From positions 157,223 to 221,222 of the forward strand of contig JAGVLS010000020.1 of NCBI GenBank assembly GCA_020054205.1: DNA of 64,000 nt, in the 5' to 3' direction. Of the stretch, positions 16,090-26,099 are shown in pieces. Both the position numbers and the translations under genes were made by a program. Positions within the stretch are counted from its first letter, which is position 1. Each line of letters starts with the position of its first letter. Below the pieces are notes generated by a model that saw nothing but the letters and a program-made list of their open reading frames with translations, ran no database searches and was not told the origin of the DNA. The stretch is from Candidatus Obscuribacterales bacterium. Its GTDB lineage: Bacteria; Cyanobacteriota; Vampirovibrionia; Obscuribacterales; Obscuribacteraceae.

Positions 16090-17121
16090 TTAATTGGTTC
16101 TTGCAAAAAGCCATTCAACTAAATTATCGAGCGAATCTTTATAATTTGAAGGTGGCAAAATACTAAGTGATTTGTGAGCCTTATCAGCATATTGACGGGC
16201 TAAACTAATTGTTGCTTCAACCCCACCATTTTGCCGAACTATGTTTAAAGCTTCGGCTATGCCATCGCTAGTACAGACGGCCCGGGTTTGAATTAATTCA
16301 TGCAATTTTTGAGATGCTGAACTTTTTTGTTGCAAGACGAATAATGCAGGCGCAGTAACTATGCCATGAGCTAGATCGCGTCCTGCTGGTTTGCCTAATT
16401 GGTTAGCGTCTCCGGTTATGTCTAGAAGATCATCTACTATTTGAAAACAAATACCCAAAGCTAAACCATATTCTTTTAAAGAACCAATGACAGTCTGAGA
16501 GCAATGATTAAGTATAGGGGCACTATGACAGCCGCCTGCAAATAATGAGGCTGTTTTCCAAATGGATTTTTGGATATATGAATCTAATTCTAGTGTGGCA
16601 ATAAATTGCTGTCTCATTTGCCTGATTTCGCCAGCGCATAAGTCTCCTATAACTTGTCCGAAAATTCCTACAACTTCCGGATTCATAAGACGAGAAAGAC
16701 ATACTGATGCTTGGGCAAAAAGCAAGTCGCCAATCAAAACAGCCAATTTATCATTCCATTTTCTATTTATTGTTTCTTGTCCACGTCTTGTTGTGGAGCC
16801 ATCAATTACATCATCGTGTACAAGCGAAGCTGTATGAATCAATTCAGTTAAGACAGCTAATATGATTTGTAGTCTTGATATGTCGCCTGTACCGCTATGA
16901 GTTGCCTTGGCAGACAATAGACATAATGCTGGGCGGATGCGTTTACCACCTGCTTTAAAAACTTGATTGAGAAGTTCGCTAATGAAAGGACTATTATCAA
17001 CTAAATTTGACCTAAGCCACTCTTCAACAAGCTCAAGCTCAGTCTGTACTGGTTCTAATAATTGAGCCAGTTCATAAGAAGGAACGATGGGTTGACCAAG
17101 GGAAGTTTGCGATATATTCAT
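16090..17121 (-). CDS. Polyprenyl diphosphate synthase (trans-isoprenyl type)
   Basis: 343 residues. The first aspartate-rich motif is LVHDDVIDGSTTRRG near residue 100 and the second QIVDDLLDITGD near 225; a GKRIRPALCLL segment binds IPP. These enzymes extend allylic diphosphates with IPP, here probably making the C30-C50 tail of a respiratory quinone. Chain length cannot be read with confidence. It heads a minus-strand operon with siroheme-type, resB and ccsA genes, all connected with respiration, which supports a quinone role. Confidence 0.93.
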   Translation of the reverse strand: MNISQTSLGQPIVPSYELAQLLEPVQTELELVEEWLRSNLVDNSPFISELLNQVFKAGGKRIRPALCLLSAKATHSGTGDISRLQIILAVLTELIHTASLVHDDVIDGSTTRRGQETINRKWNDKLAVLIGDLLFAQASVCLSRLMNPEVVGIFGQVIGDLCAGEIRQMRQQFIATLELDSYIQKSIWKTASLFAGGCHSAPILNHCSQTVIGSLKEYGLALGICFQIVDDLLDITGDANQLGKPAGRDLAHGIVTAPALFVLQQKSSASQKLHELIQTRAVCTSDGIAEALNIVRQNGGVEATISLARQYADKAHKSLSILPPSNYKDSLDNLVEWLFARTN

Positions 17122-17291
17122 TAGTTCTACATACTTTATTATCTATGTTAGCTTTTCATAGATCAGCCTTAGTAGTCAACAAAACAGCAGCTAATTTCAA
17201 TTAAATGAAATGTTTATGGACAAATGCTTTCGGCAAATGTTTTCAGGTGAGATATTTGCTTTAGAGATTGTTAATCTGAGGCTGTTTTAAG

Positions 17292-19025
17292 TTATTTGTT
17301 TTGCTGCCAAGCAACAAGTATATAGTTGCGTTCAGCATTAAGTATTTTGCAATTAGGAAGTGTTGCAAAATACTCTTTATTATTTGCTTTTGTCAAAATA
17401 TAAGCAGAGGGAATTGCTTTTAAACTTTCTACTAGTGTTTCTCTGCTGCTAGGTTGATTGACTTGTCTTAAACAATAAAAGGGTATAGACGGTTTGCGCA
17501 TATCAAAAACAAAAATAGGCCAATTCGACTGTCGAGCATAATTAGCGTATTGAGGCAAGGGTTCTTCCCAATAATAAGAGAGGGTATTAGCTGTACGATT
17601 AGCAAAATACAAAGTACATGATGTGGTAAGAACAAAAAACAAAGCAAAACTTGGCAAAGGTTTTTTAAACAACAAAACAATGCCGGCAACCATGAGTACA
17701 ATAAGCTCAAATGAGCTAAAACCTCTAATTGTTGTAAGCAATTCATGGGTTGGAAAATTTTTGGCTTTACTGGCTATAAAAGGAGCAATGCTATAAACAA
17801 TGGCACAAGTAAGCGCAAAAATAATGTAGGGATAGCTAAAGACAGATCTTTTATTCTCAGAAAATGCTTTATCAATATAATAACTTGTCAAAAATGCAAG
17901 TGCTGGGAAAGCAGGGACTGTGTATGAAATTAGTTTGGAGACACTAACGCTAAAAAAGATAAGGGTAATTATTGTCCATAATCCAGCAAAAATAATTAAT
18001 TGCTTATTTGTGTCCCAAATTACAATTGGTTCTTGCCACCAAAGTTTCAAAGCTTGCCTAATTCTTAGATTTGGTAATTTGAATTTATTTATTTTGGTAA
18101 CAGTTGATAAAAACTGTATGAGTCCGATGACACTAAAAATGGACCAAGGCAAAAATCCACCTAACATGGCAACAATGTGATACCACCATCCACCTTTGTG
18201 AGAATCTACCACACTAGTAAAACGCTCAAAGTTTTCTCTTACTAAAAATTCTTGATAATAAGCACCTTTGGTGATGATTATTTCAACAGCAAACCAAGGA
18301 ATAGCAATGGCTGCAATAATCAGCAAGCCATATATAGGCTTATAAAAGGCAATTGTTTTTTTGATATTACCTTGTATCACATGGAAGGAAGCCATAATTA
18401 GAGCTGGTAATAATATGCCGACAGGGCCTTTTGTCATTACAGAGAGCCCAACTAATACATAAGCTAAATAAAGCCATTTATTACTTTGTTGTTTGTAAGC
18501 ATGAAAAAAGCTCATTAAGCTGCCAGCAAAAAATAATGCTAGTGGCATATCTGTAATTGCCTCTCTTGCAACCCCAACATAGAGTGGTGCAGTGGTAAGC
18601 AATAAGGATGTAATTATTGCTTTTCTCCTAGAACTATATTTTTCAATAAATAAATAAGTAAATGCAACTAATAAAGCGCCACAAGTTGCACCAAAAAATC
18701 GTGCCGCAAATTCATTTACGCCAAACACTTTGTAGCTTAATGCCATTGCCCATATTACAAGTGGTGGTTTTGTAAAACGCACTTTGTAATTAAGCAAAGT
18801 AGTTATATATTCTCCCGTATCAAGCATTTCGCGAGCAGGCTCAGCATAAAGTGCTTCATCTGGGTTAAATAAAGGAAATTTACCTAAATTGGCAAATAAA
18901 ATAAAACAAGTAGCTAGAAATACAAGAGAAAAGGGAATGATTTTTTGCCAATGATAAATAGCCGAATTATCAAGTCGGCTATCATTTCTACTAGTCAATA
19001 TTTTAGTCTCTGTCAGGCTTTTCAT
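17292..19025 (-). CDS. GT39/ArnT-like membrane glycosyltransferase
   Basis: 577 residues with about ten to twelve hydrophobic segments and a C-terminal soluble region. The loop after the first span has the family's DEALYAEPAREMLDTGEY acidic motif, followed by RFTKPPLVIW. Such enzymes use polyprenyl-phosphate sugars to glycosylate lipid A, proteins or other envelope targets. The acceptor cannot be read from sequence. It stands alone, divergent from dapL. Confidence 0.87.
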   Translation of the reverse strand: MKSLTETKILTSRNDSRLDNSAIYHWQKIIPFSLVFLATCFILFANLGKFPLFNPDEALYAEPAREMLDTGEYITTLLNYKVRFTKPPLVIWAMALSYKVFGVNEFAARFFGATCGALLVAFTYLFIEKYSSRRKAIITSLLLTTAPLYVGVAREAITDMPLALFFAGSLMSFFHAYKQQSNKWLYLAYVLVGLSVMTKGPVGILLPALIMASFHVIQGNIKKTIAFYKPIYGLLIIAAIAIPWFAVEIIITKGAYYQEFLVRENFERFTSVVDSHKGGWWYHIVAMLGGFLPWSIFSVIGLIQFLSTVTKINKFKLPNLRIRQALKLWWQEPIVIWDTNKQLIIFAGLWTIITLIFFSVSVSKLISYTVPAFPALAFLTSYYIDKAFSENKRSVFSYPYIIFALTCAIVYSIAPFIASKAKNFPTHELLTTIRGFSSFELIVLMVAGIVLLFKKPLPSFALFFVLTTSCTLYFANRTANTLSYYWEEPLPQYANYARQSNWPIFVFDMRKPSIPFYCLRQVNQPSSRETLVESLKAIPSAYILTKANNKEYFATLPNCKILNAERNYILVAWQQNK

Positions 19026-19134
19026 TTGTATTACTTAGATACTGGCTATTCTCATTGATATCATGACTTGCTTGCCTGAAAGCATTTTCATCAAAGTCTT
19101 CTATAAACTCATATTAAGTTGAGAAAAACATTTA

Positions 19135-19162
19135 TTGAATTTGCTTTATCTTGAAGTATATT
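19135..19162 (+). promoter_or_regulatory. Candidate promoter of dapL
   Basis: TTGAAT, a 16-base spacer and TATATT lie 37 bases before the dapL ATG. The match to a sigma-70 promoter is fair, the position good. Confidence 0.4.
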
Positions 19163-19198
19163 TATGAGGTTAGTCAAAAATCAAGGTCATAAATTGTC

Positions 19199-20386
19199 AT
19201 GGAAATAGCTAAGCGTCTTAAATCAATACCTCCTTATGTGTTTGCTGAAATAGACAAAAAACGGCAAGCAGCAATAGCACGTGGTATTGATGTAATTAAC
19301 TTAGGAATAGGCGATCCTGATGAACCTACGCCAAAACATATTGTTGATGCTATGCATGAAGCTCTTAAAGATCCGATTAACCATCGTTATCCTCCATTTG
19401 GTGGCACGAAAGAATATAAAGAAGCGGCTACAAAATGGTGTAATAAACGTTTTGATATAAATATTGATGCAGGTAATGAAATTACTTCACTTATTGGATC
19501 AAAAGAAGGCATTCATAATGTGATTATGTCTTATGTTGATGCTGGGGACGTAGTTTTAATTCCAGATCCTGCTTATCCTGTTTATAAATCATCAACCATA
19601 TTGGCCGGTGGCACTCCGTATGCCATGCCGCTTACACCAGAAAATAATTTTGTTGCTAATTTAAAAGCAATACCAGATGATGTTGCACGCAAAGCAAAAG
19701 TTATGTTTCTCAACTATCCAAATAACCCAACAGCAGGTGTCACTGACTTAGCTTTTTTTGAAGAAGCTGTAGCATTTGCAAAAAAATACGATATTTTACT
19801 TTGTCATGATTTAGCTTATTCTGAAATGACATTTGACGGTTATGTAGCACCATCAATATTGCAAGTGCCTGGCGCTAAAGATATTGCCATTGAATTACAT
19901 AGTTTGTCCAAAACATATAACATGACTGGTTGGCGTATAGGCTTTGCAATTGGTAATGCGCCAGCAATTAAAGCCTTAGCACAACTCAAATCAAATATTG
20001 ATACTGATATTTTTAGAGCCATTCAAATGGCTGCAATTGCTGCTTTCAATGGACCACGTACTGATATTGATAAATGTAATGCTTTATATAAAGAACGTCG
20101 TGATTTAGCAATTTCAGCTTTAAGCCGTCTTGGTTGGCAAGTAAAGCCAAATAAAGCAACATTCTATATGTGGCTGCCTGTACCTAAAGGTATGACTTCC
20201 GCTGAGTTTAGTGGTCAAATGTTGGATGTAGCTGGTATTGTCGTGCCGCCAGGTACAGCATATGGCAATGTTGGTGAAGGTTTCTTTAGAATGTCTTTGT
20301 GTACAAATAAAGAAAGATTGAAAGAAGCTTTCGATCGCATGGAAAAACATTCCATAACTTTTGAAAAGGCAAAAGCAAAAGTTTAA
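19199..20386 (+). CDS. dapL: LL-diaminopimelate aminotransferase
   Basis: A 395-residue class I/II aminotransferase. The start PPYVFAEIDKKRQAAIARG and NLGIGDPDEPTP, NHRYPPFGGTKEYKEA are the DapL hallmarks. The PLP lysine lies in LHSLSKTYNMTGWRIGFA near residue 240, and NYPNNPTAG is the substrate/PLP asparagine region. It converts tetrahydrodipicolinate to LL-diaminopimelate in one step, for lysine and peptidoglycan. This route is used by Cyanobacteria, Chlamydiae and plants, and supports the proposed lineage. Confidence 0.93.
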   Translation: MEIAKRLKSIPPYVFAEIDKKRQAAIARGIDVINLGIGDPDEPTPKHIVDAMHEALKDPINHRYPPFGGTKEYKEAATKWCNKRFDINIDAGNEITSLIGSKEGIHNVIMSYVDAGDVVLIPDPAYPVYKSSTILAGGTPYAMPLTPENNFVANLKAIPDDVARKAKVMFLNYPNNPTAGVTDLAFFEEAVAFAKKYDILLCHDLAYSEMTFDGYVAPSILQVPGAKDIAIELHSLSKTYNMTGWRIGFAIGNAPAIKALAQLKSNIDTDIFRAIQMAAIAAFNGPRTDIDKCNALYKERRDLAISALSRLGWQVKPNKATFYMWLPVPKGMTSAEFSGQMLDVAGIVVPPGTAYGNVGEGFFRMSLCTNKERLKEAFDRMEKHSITFEKAKAKV

Positions 20387-20420
20387 GAATCATACAGGTC
20401 AAGAATAAGAGGCAATTTGA

Positions 20421-21206
20421 ATGAGTAATGCTGGTGCAAATGAGCCGAATTTTGTAAAGCAAATAGAGCAAATGCACTCTTTAGAAGGTATTGGTGGTAA
20501 ATTACCTGTTTTTATGGCAAGCCCTGATGATAGTTTAAAGCATCCAGCAGTAATTATTATCCATGAAATTTTTGGGCTGAATGATCATATTAAAGATATC
20601 GCTAGACGATTTGCTAGTTTAAATATAACAGCATTTGCCCCGGACTTATTTGCTTATGCTAGTGATTTGCCAGAAGATAAAAACGATTTGAATGCTATGC
20701 GTACAGTTTGGCAAAATATCGACGATAAACAATTGATAAAAGATTTACAAATAGTTTTTAATTTTGCTAAAAAATCTAATTGTGTATTACCAGATAAAAT
20801 AGGAAGTATTGGTTATTGTATGGGTGGAGCAATTGCTTTGATATTTGCTGCCTCTGAGCCTGAGATTGCCTGGATAGCTGATTATTATGGTAGAGTCCAG
20901 TATCCTAATTTAACTGAAAAAAAAACAAAACACCCAGTTGATTATATTGACACTTTAAAGTGTCCGTTTTTAGGTATATTTGCTGGAATTGATGAACTCA
21001 TACCAGACACACAAATTGCACTTTTGAAAGAACGTTTGTCTCAAAAGAAAATAAAATCACTAGTAAAACAATATCCAGGCGTAAAACATGCTTTTTTTAA
21101 TGATCGCCGTGAAAATTATGATAAAGATGCAGCTAATGATGCTTGGAAAATAACGCTTGAATTTATTGCTCAAGCCAATAATTTGACTCTCAATGCTAAG
21201 AGTTAG
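20421..21206 (+). CDS. Dienelactone hydrolase family protein
   Basis: A 261-residue alpha/beta hydrolase. The cysteine nucleophile lies in GSIGYCMGGAIAL near residue 137, the acid in GIDELIPDT near 192 and the histidine in PGVKHAFFND near 222, the complete Cys-Asp-His triad. IHEIFGLNDHI near residue 50 is also typical. Classical members open dienelactone rings; many relatives have unknown ester substrates. It overlaps the following methyltransferase gene by 14 bases, so the two may be co-expressed without an evident functional link. Confidence 0.9.
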   Translation: MSNAGANEPNFVKQIEQMHSLEGIGGKLPVFMASPDDSLKHPAVIIIHEIFGLNDHIKDIARRFASLNITAFAPDLFAYASDLPEDKNDLNAMRTVWQNIDDKQLIKDLQIVFNFAKKSNCVLPDKIGSIGYCMGGAIALIFAASEPEIAWIADYYGRVQYPNLTEKKTKHPVDYIDTLKCPFLGIFAGIDELIPDTQIALLKERLSQKKIKSLVKQYPGVKHAFFNDRRENYDKDAANDAWKITLEFIAQANNLTLNAKS

Positions 21207-23757
21207 TACTGATTCTAGGGCTAATTTATTTACACTTAAAAAAGAAGTGTTGAAATTAGTTGAAAATTGTAATTTTATTCAGCCTCCTGCTAGTGCTGTA
21301 AATTCTAATTCGGCTTTAAATACTAATGAAATAGCTTACCTATCTACATTACTTTTATTAGTAGGTGTAAAAATGCTTTCAATTAAGCCTACGTTTGAAA
21401 ATATTCTGAACTTATACGACCAACTATATAATTTGACACCATCATTATTTGCCCAAATTTTTAAACCTAGTGAAACTTTATTTGATGAATTATTGATTTC
21501 ATCAAACAAAATCTTGGCACTAACAAACTCGTTTGATACGTCTTTGCTTGGATATATATATCAATATTTTTGTTTGCCAATTAGAAAGCATTCTCAAAAA
21601 CATATTGAATTAGCCAACAAATCATTTAAATTAAGAGAAACAATAACATTTACTCAGCTATATACCCCGCCCTGGGTAATTGATTTTTTACTACAAAATA
21701 CAATCATGTCTCAATGGCAAGATAAAAAAAGCAAAATTAAAATTATTGATCCAGCATGTGGTTCTGGTCATTTTTTATTAAGAGCCTTTGATCTTTTATA
21801 TGAGCTCTATTTATTGGAGGGATATAGAAAAGAAGAAATAGGTCAATTAATTATAGGCAAAAACATTTATGGTGCAGATATTGATCCAATAGCTTTATTT
21901 GTTTCTGCTTTGTCTTTGTATGTAAAACTAATTTCTTCTATCTCCAATTCTTCTACATCTAATTCTTTTTTGACATCCAACTCTTTTTCCAGCGATTTAA
22001 AACTAAATTTAGCCTTAGCTCAAGAAGTAGTTGATATGGATGAACCTATGCTAGGCAGCCTTTATAAAAATTGGCCTAATGAGCATATACTAAGTAATAA
22101 ATACAATGTGGTAGTGACAAATCCTCCTTATATTGGACGAAAATTATTAGATAGACGCTTAAAACAAAAACTTAAAGAGACTTATCCAGATGCTCATCAA
22201 GATTTATGTGCTGCTTTTATCAAACGTGGGCTAGATTTGTTAGAAAATGATGGTAAATTAGGCTATATTGCTCAATCGTCATTATTGTTTTTGCCAACTT
22301 ACAAAAAATTGCGAGAAAATATAATTGAAGAAAATCATTTAGCTTGTGTTGTTGATGCAGGAACACAAGTATTTCCCCTTGAAGTTGGTGAAAAAATCAA
22401 TAGTGCTTTATTTGTTATTGGTAAGGGAAAAAAGAATGATAGCAATAACACATTATTTTTTGATATTTCAAACACTCTTGAAAAAGAAGAGAAATTATCT
22501 AAGCTGCTGTCTGGTACTAGTAATGTAGATAGACATACTAATATTTCTGCTGATGTTTATGAGCACTTACAAAGTAATTTTAAAGAATATCCAAATTTAG
22601 CGTTTAATTACAAATTCTCAAAAAAGTTTATTGAGCTATTTAACAAATTGCCAAAAATCGCCTCATGTATGGATGTAAAACAAGGACTGGCTACTACTGA
22701 TAATAAACGCTTTATTCGTTATTGGTGGGAAGTTGATAAAAATGAAATTGGTAAACGGTGGTTTCCTTACGCTAAAGGGGCTGGTAGTGAACGTTGGTAC
22801 GCTCCTATTGAAACAGTAGTTGATTGGGAAAATGATGGAGCTGCTATTAAAGAAACGGTGGCTAAAGCTTACCCGTATTTAAAAGGCAATATTGCTTGGG
22901 TAGTTAAAAATGAACAATATTATTTTAAAGAAGGACTGACATTTTCTTTTGTCAATACTAAGAATTTATCTGTTAGACGTCTGCCGGCTGGATGCATATT
23001 TGATGTGGGTGGTTCTGGTTTATTCGCGTTGAATTCATTGCCTGATTTTGGGCTTGATTTTTATATGGCTTATTTAAATTCAAGTGTAGCTGGTGTATTT
23101 GCTCAATTAATTAACCCGACTCTTAATTATCAAGTTGGCGATGTAAAACAAATTCCTATTTTGCCATTAGACAATACAACTAAAGAAAAGCTAGCAAATA
23201 TAGCTAAGAAATGTCTTGAATTAAAACAAAAACTTTTACGCTTTTCTCTCACAGCAATAAATGCAAATCAGCCTCAAGAACTAACAGCTATTATAAATGG
23301 TGGAAATAATGTAGATTTTAATAAAATATGGACTGATATTAGCTTAGAGCAAAGAAAATATTTGTTTGAATTAGAAAGTTTGGAAAGTCAAATAGATGAT
23401 TTGATTTTTGCTGCCATCCATAATAATTCTTTTTTTGATCTGGAAACTATCAATGAGTTAAAAGCATTAAGTCTAAAACAAGTAAGTAAGCGCATTTCTA
23501 GTCCAATATTTCCAGTTTCTAAAAAAGACTTTGCTAAGCTGGTTGTTTTTCACTGTTTGAAAAGCAAAATTGAGATGGAAATATCTAATACCATTGAGCT
23601 GGCTCTGGAAATGTGCATTGAGGGAGATTTAGAAATGTCCATTGAGCAAGCTTTAGAAATGCCAGTTGATAAATATATAGAAACTGAGCTAGATAAAGAC
23701 CAAAATAAATGGTTTTACAAATCACCAATGATAAAAAGTTCAAAGAAAAACAATTAA
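21193..23757 (+). CDS. PglX/Eco57I-like adenine-N6 DNA methyltransferase
   Basis: 854 residues. SAM motif I is DPACGSGHFLLRAFD near residue 190 and the catalytic motif IV is NPPY near 310. C-terminal features such as LPAGCIFDVGGSGLF resemble PglX of BREX systems and type IIG enzymes. The N-terminal 150 residues show no obvious nuclease motif, and no restriction subunit, BREX or phage-defence partners lie nearby, so it looks solitary. An odd Ser/Asn/Thr-rich insert (SSISNSSTSNSF... region, about residues 253-275) interrupts the methyltransferase domain. The C-terminus is acidic with repeats of the type LEMSIEQALEM. The start lies within the upstream hydrolase gene. Confidence 0.85.
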   Translation: MLRVSTDSRANLFTLKKEVLKLVENCNFIQPPASAVNSNSALNTNEIAYLSTLLLLVGVKMLSIKPTFENILNLYDQLYNLTPSLFAQIFKPSETLFDELLISSNKILALTNSFDTSLLGYIYQYFCLPIRKHSQKHIELANKSFKLRETITFTQLYTPPWVIDFLLQNTIMSQWQDKKSKIKIIDPACGSGHFLLRAFDLLYELYLLEGYRKEEIGQLIIGKNIYGADIDPIALFVSALSLYVKLISSISNSSTSNSFLTSNSFSSDLKLNLALAQEVVDMDEPMLGSLYKNWPNEHILSNKYNVVVTNPPYIGRKLLDRRLKQKLKETYPDAHQDLCAAFIKRGLDLLENDGKLGYIAQSSLLFLPTYKKLRENIIEENHLACVVDAGTQVFPLEVGEKINSALFVIGKGKKNDSNNTLFFDISNTLEKEEKLSKLLSGTSNVDRHTNISADVYEHLQSNFKEYPNLAFNYKFSKKFIELFNKLPKIASCMDVKQGLATTDNKRFIRYWWEVDKNEIGKRWFPYAKGAGSERWYAPIETVVDWENDGAAIKETVAKAYPYLKGNIAWVVKNEQYYFKEGLTFSFVNTKNLSVRRLPAGCIFDVGGSGLFALNSLPDFGLDFYMAYLNSSVAGVFAQLINPTLNYQVGDVKQIPILPLDNTTKEKLANIAKKCLELKQKLLRFSLTAINANQPQELTAIINGGNNVDFNKIWTDISLEQRKYLFELESLESQIDDLIFAAIHNNSFFDLETINELKALSLKQVSKRISSPIFPVSKKDFAKLVVFHCLKSKIEMEISNTIELALEMCIEGDLEMSIEQALEMPVDKYIETELDKDQNKWFYKSPMIKSSKKNN

Positions 23758-23807
23758 ATTTCAAAATTAATATAGCAGTTCTGCTAAGTCTTTTCAGCGC
23801 TAGCAAA

Positions 23808-23840
23808 AAGGTCAGAAAAATTACAATTTTTCTGACCTTT
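23808..23840 (+). terminator. Rho-independent terminator after methyltransferase gene
   Basis: AAAGGTCAGAAAAA pairs with TTTTTCTGACCTTT across a six-base loop and continues with T's. A/T content at both ends makes it usable in both directions. Confidence 0.8.
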
Positions 23841-23891
23841 TCCTTATGTGTGCAATTCCAGCTTGATGGCTAGTCGTTGTTGTATTGTTTT

Positions 23892-23922
23892 GTCAGAATT
23901 TTGTTTGTTTTTCTGACCTTTT
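23892..23922 (+). terminator. Second, related hairpin with T-run
   Basis: GTCAGAA pairs with TTCTGAC across 12 bases and runs into CTTTTT. Its arms copy part of the terminator 80 bases upstream, suggesting duplication. Confidence 0.55.
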
Positions 23923-24000
23923 TACGATTGTTAGAAAGTAGTCCGGACTAGATTTAAATTGGAGAGTAGATATAAATTGGATTGTAAAGAAGCGGTGATT

Positions 24001-24690
24001 TTAATAGTCTTCTTTAACTTTCTCATAGTCATTTTTTATCCAGCTATAACCAGCGTCAATATTAGTGCCTGCTATATAGTCTGCTTCAAAGCCTACTTGT
24101 TGCCTTTCAGATTTGCTAGGAAATGTTAGTCCAGGATTTCCATTTAAACCTTCAATAGCTGAAATTATTGTGCGATTAAATTCACCACCACCAGTGGTGC
24201 TTATCACTTGAGCATCAATTGTCCGATTGCGAGTGACAACAATGCGTATAGTTGCACGGCCGGGAGTACGTGCATTTTCAGACCAATTATCATAAATTGC
24301 TTTTGATAATTGTTTGTGCCAACGTTCCCAAGCCAACACTAATTCACGTGAACTACGTTCTGCACCTAAATCAAAATTCTTTGGTAATTGTGAAAAATCA
24401 TTTGAGCTTACCATGCCACCTAATGCTGGTTTACCAGGCATACTTTGCAACGAGGGACTAAAGGCATTTGTATCTATGACATTGCCTTTTAATGGACCAC
24501 TATTTCTTGATATACGAGGAGGAGCTATTTGTGGAACATTTGGATTTAAACGTGTGCTTGGTTGCAAACGTAAATTTTCTTCTAATACATAACCTTGTAA
24601 AACTTCTGCAGAGCTAGGAAGATTAGTAGTAGCAAGCCAAGTTATTGCTATCAATATTGTTGTTATTAAAGCTGTTAAGTGAGTATTCAT
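24001..24690 (-). CDS. TonB-like C-terminal domain protein
   Basis: A 229-residue exported or membrane-anchored protein. A hydrophobic N-terminal segment (about residues 5-28, ending SSAEV) is followed by a Pro/Asn-rich linker. The C-terminal domain contains WERWHKQLSKAIYDNW and RATIRIVVTRNRTIDAQVISTTGGGEFN, the TonB/TolA C-terminal fold pattern. No ExbB/ExbD partners lie nearby. The TPR/glycine-zipper gene upstream ends 27 bases before it; the pair may act together at the envelope. The ATG at 24690 is preferred over a TTG at 24717. Confidence 0.78.
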   Translation of the reverse strand: MNTHLTALITTILIAITWLATTNLPSSAEVLQGYVLEENLRLQPSTRLNPNVPQIAPPRISRNSGPLKGNVIDTNAFSPSLQSMPGKPALGGMVSSNDFSQLPKNFDLGAERSSRELVLAWERWHKQLSKAIYDNWSENARTPGRATIRIVVTRNRTIDAQVISTTGGGEFNRTIISAIEGLNGNPGLTFPSKSERQQVGFEADYIAGTNIDAGYSWIKNDYEKVKEDY

Positions 24691-24717
24691 AGTTTTTCTC
24701 GTGTTTAAATTCTCCAA

Positions 24718-25920
24718 TTAGAAGCCTGTGAATAGTCCAATTAAACTACCGTAAAGAGCACCTCTTAAAGCATTAGACTTCACTCCACCGGCTGTGCCAC
24801 GTCCTGTCAATGCACCAATGGCTGCTCCTGTTAAACCACCTATTGCTGCCCGTTTAATTCGTGAGCTGCCATTTCCACCGCCACCAAAACCAAATCTTTC
24901 AGCAATGCTTGAACTAGAATTGTTTTGTGTAAATGGTGTTATTTCTCCAACAGGAGAATTATCGACATAAGGCGAATTTGAATTGGAGTTGGAATTAAAT
25001 TGATCAGATGGAGTAAATGGTATAGGTGGAGCATTTTGTGGCATATTGCCAGCAATAGCGTTGCCTTTAGACAAAGCAGAATCAATGGTATGTAGACTTG
25101 ATTTATATAATTGATTTTCAGGCGCTAATTGAGTTGCTCTGACTAAATAATATCTTGCTTTATCATTATTGCCTTTAGCACGCCATGCTTGGCCTAGAGC
25201 ATAATAAACACTTGGATCGCTTTGACTTTGTGCTTCTATTTGTTCTAAATTATTTATTGCAAAATCATAATTACCGCTTTTATAAGCAGATGATGCAGCA
25301 TTTGCTAATTGTTTAAAATGGGCTGCTTGACGTTCTTGAATAATGGCTGTGTGTTCATTCTTCAATTTTTGATCAATAGCCATAAAGGCTTCTTTAATTT
25401 CCATATCATTTGGATTTATGGACAATGCTTTTTGATAATAGTTAAAGGCTTTATTTAAGTCACCTCTTTGCTCAGCAATTGCACCTAAATTGAAATTGAC
25501 GTCTATATTATTTGGGTCTGTTTTTAAAGCTTTCAGCAAAAGACTTTCTGCTTGATTGGTTTGACCACTAGCATATTTTTGTAAAGCATCGCGGACTAAA
25601 TTATTAACGCCATTATTACTGGAATTACTGTTACTGGAATTATTATTACTGGAACTATTTGTGGCAATATTAGATGTGTCATTAGAATAATTATTAGATT
25701 GATTATCTGAATAAGAAAATGGAGAAATACCAGGTGCTTCCAAAGTAGATTTATTTATATATGAAGTATCCAATTGGGGAGCAATTGGTGGTAAAAATTT
25801 AGACGAAGTATTAGAGTTATCAATTGTTGCAGCAAAAACTGAGATTTGTGTTTGGGCAACAAACGATAAAGCTATAAATAGAACAATAATCAACCTATAA
25901 GAGGCTGTCCAAGCAAACAT
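24718..25920 (-). CDS. Exported TPR protein with C-terminal glycine zipper
   Basis: 400 residues. A signal peptide (about 1-30, ending VFA) is followed by a Ser/Asn-rich low-complexity stretch, then TPR repeats at about 110-275, including PNNIDVNFNLGAIAEQRGDL and KAFNYYQKALSINPND. The C-terminus is a glycine-zipper (GGLTGAAIGALTG...ALYGSLIGLFTGF), of a type that inserts in membranes. The likely location is the periplasm or outer membrane. It precedes the TonB-like gene by 27 bases. The precise function is unknown. Confidence 0.82.
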   Translation of the reverse strand: MFAWTASYRLIIVLFIALSFVAQTQISVFAATIDNSNTSSKFLPPIAPQLDTSYINKSTLEAPGISPFSYSDNQSNNYSNDTSNIATNSSSNNNSSNSNSSNNGVNNLVRDALQKYASGQTNQAESLLLKALKTDPNNIDVNFNLGAIAEQRGDLNKAFNYYQKALSINPNDMEIKEAFMAIDQKLKNEHTAIIQERQAAHFKQLANAASSAYKSGNYDFAINNLEQIEAQSQSDPSVYYALGQAWRAKGNNDKARYYLVRATQLAPENQLYKSSLHTIDSALSKGNAIAGNMPQNAPPIPFTPSDQFNSNSNSNSPYVDNSPVGEITPFTQNNSSSSIAERFGFGGGGNGSSRIKRAAIGGLTGAAIGALTGRGTAGGVKSNALRGALYGSLIGLFTGF

Positions 25921-26099
25921 CTCCCTATTCCTCGATTTACTAATTTGATGGAAACTTGTGGCTAGGTTTCCAATTGAAATGTGAGACGCTAAGCCTTCTC
26001 ATCTGTTCCTGTATAAGCTCTAAAAATTGATAAATTTAAGTAAAATGGCTATTTAATGACAATATTATGTTTTATTCAGGACAATAATGTGTTTGTTAT

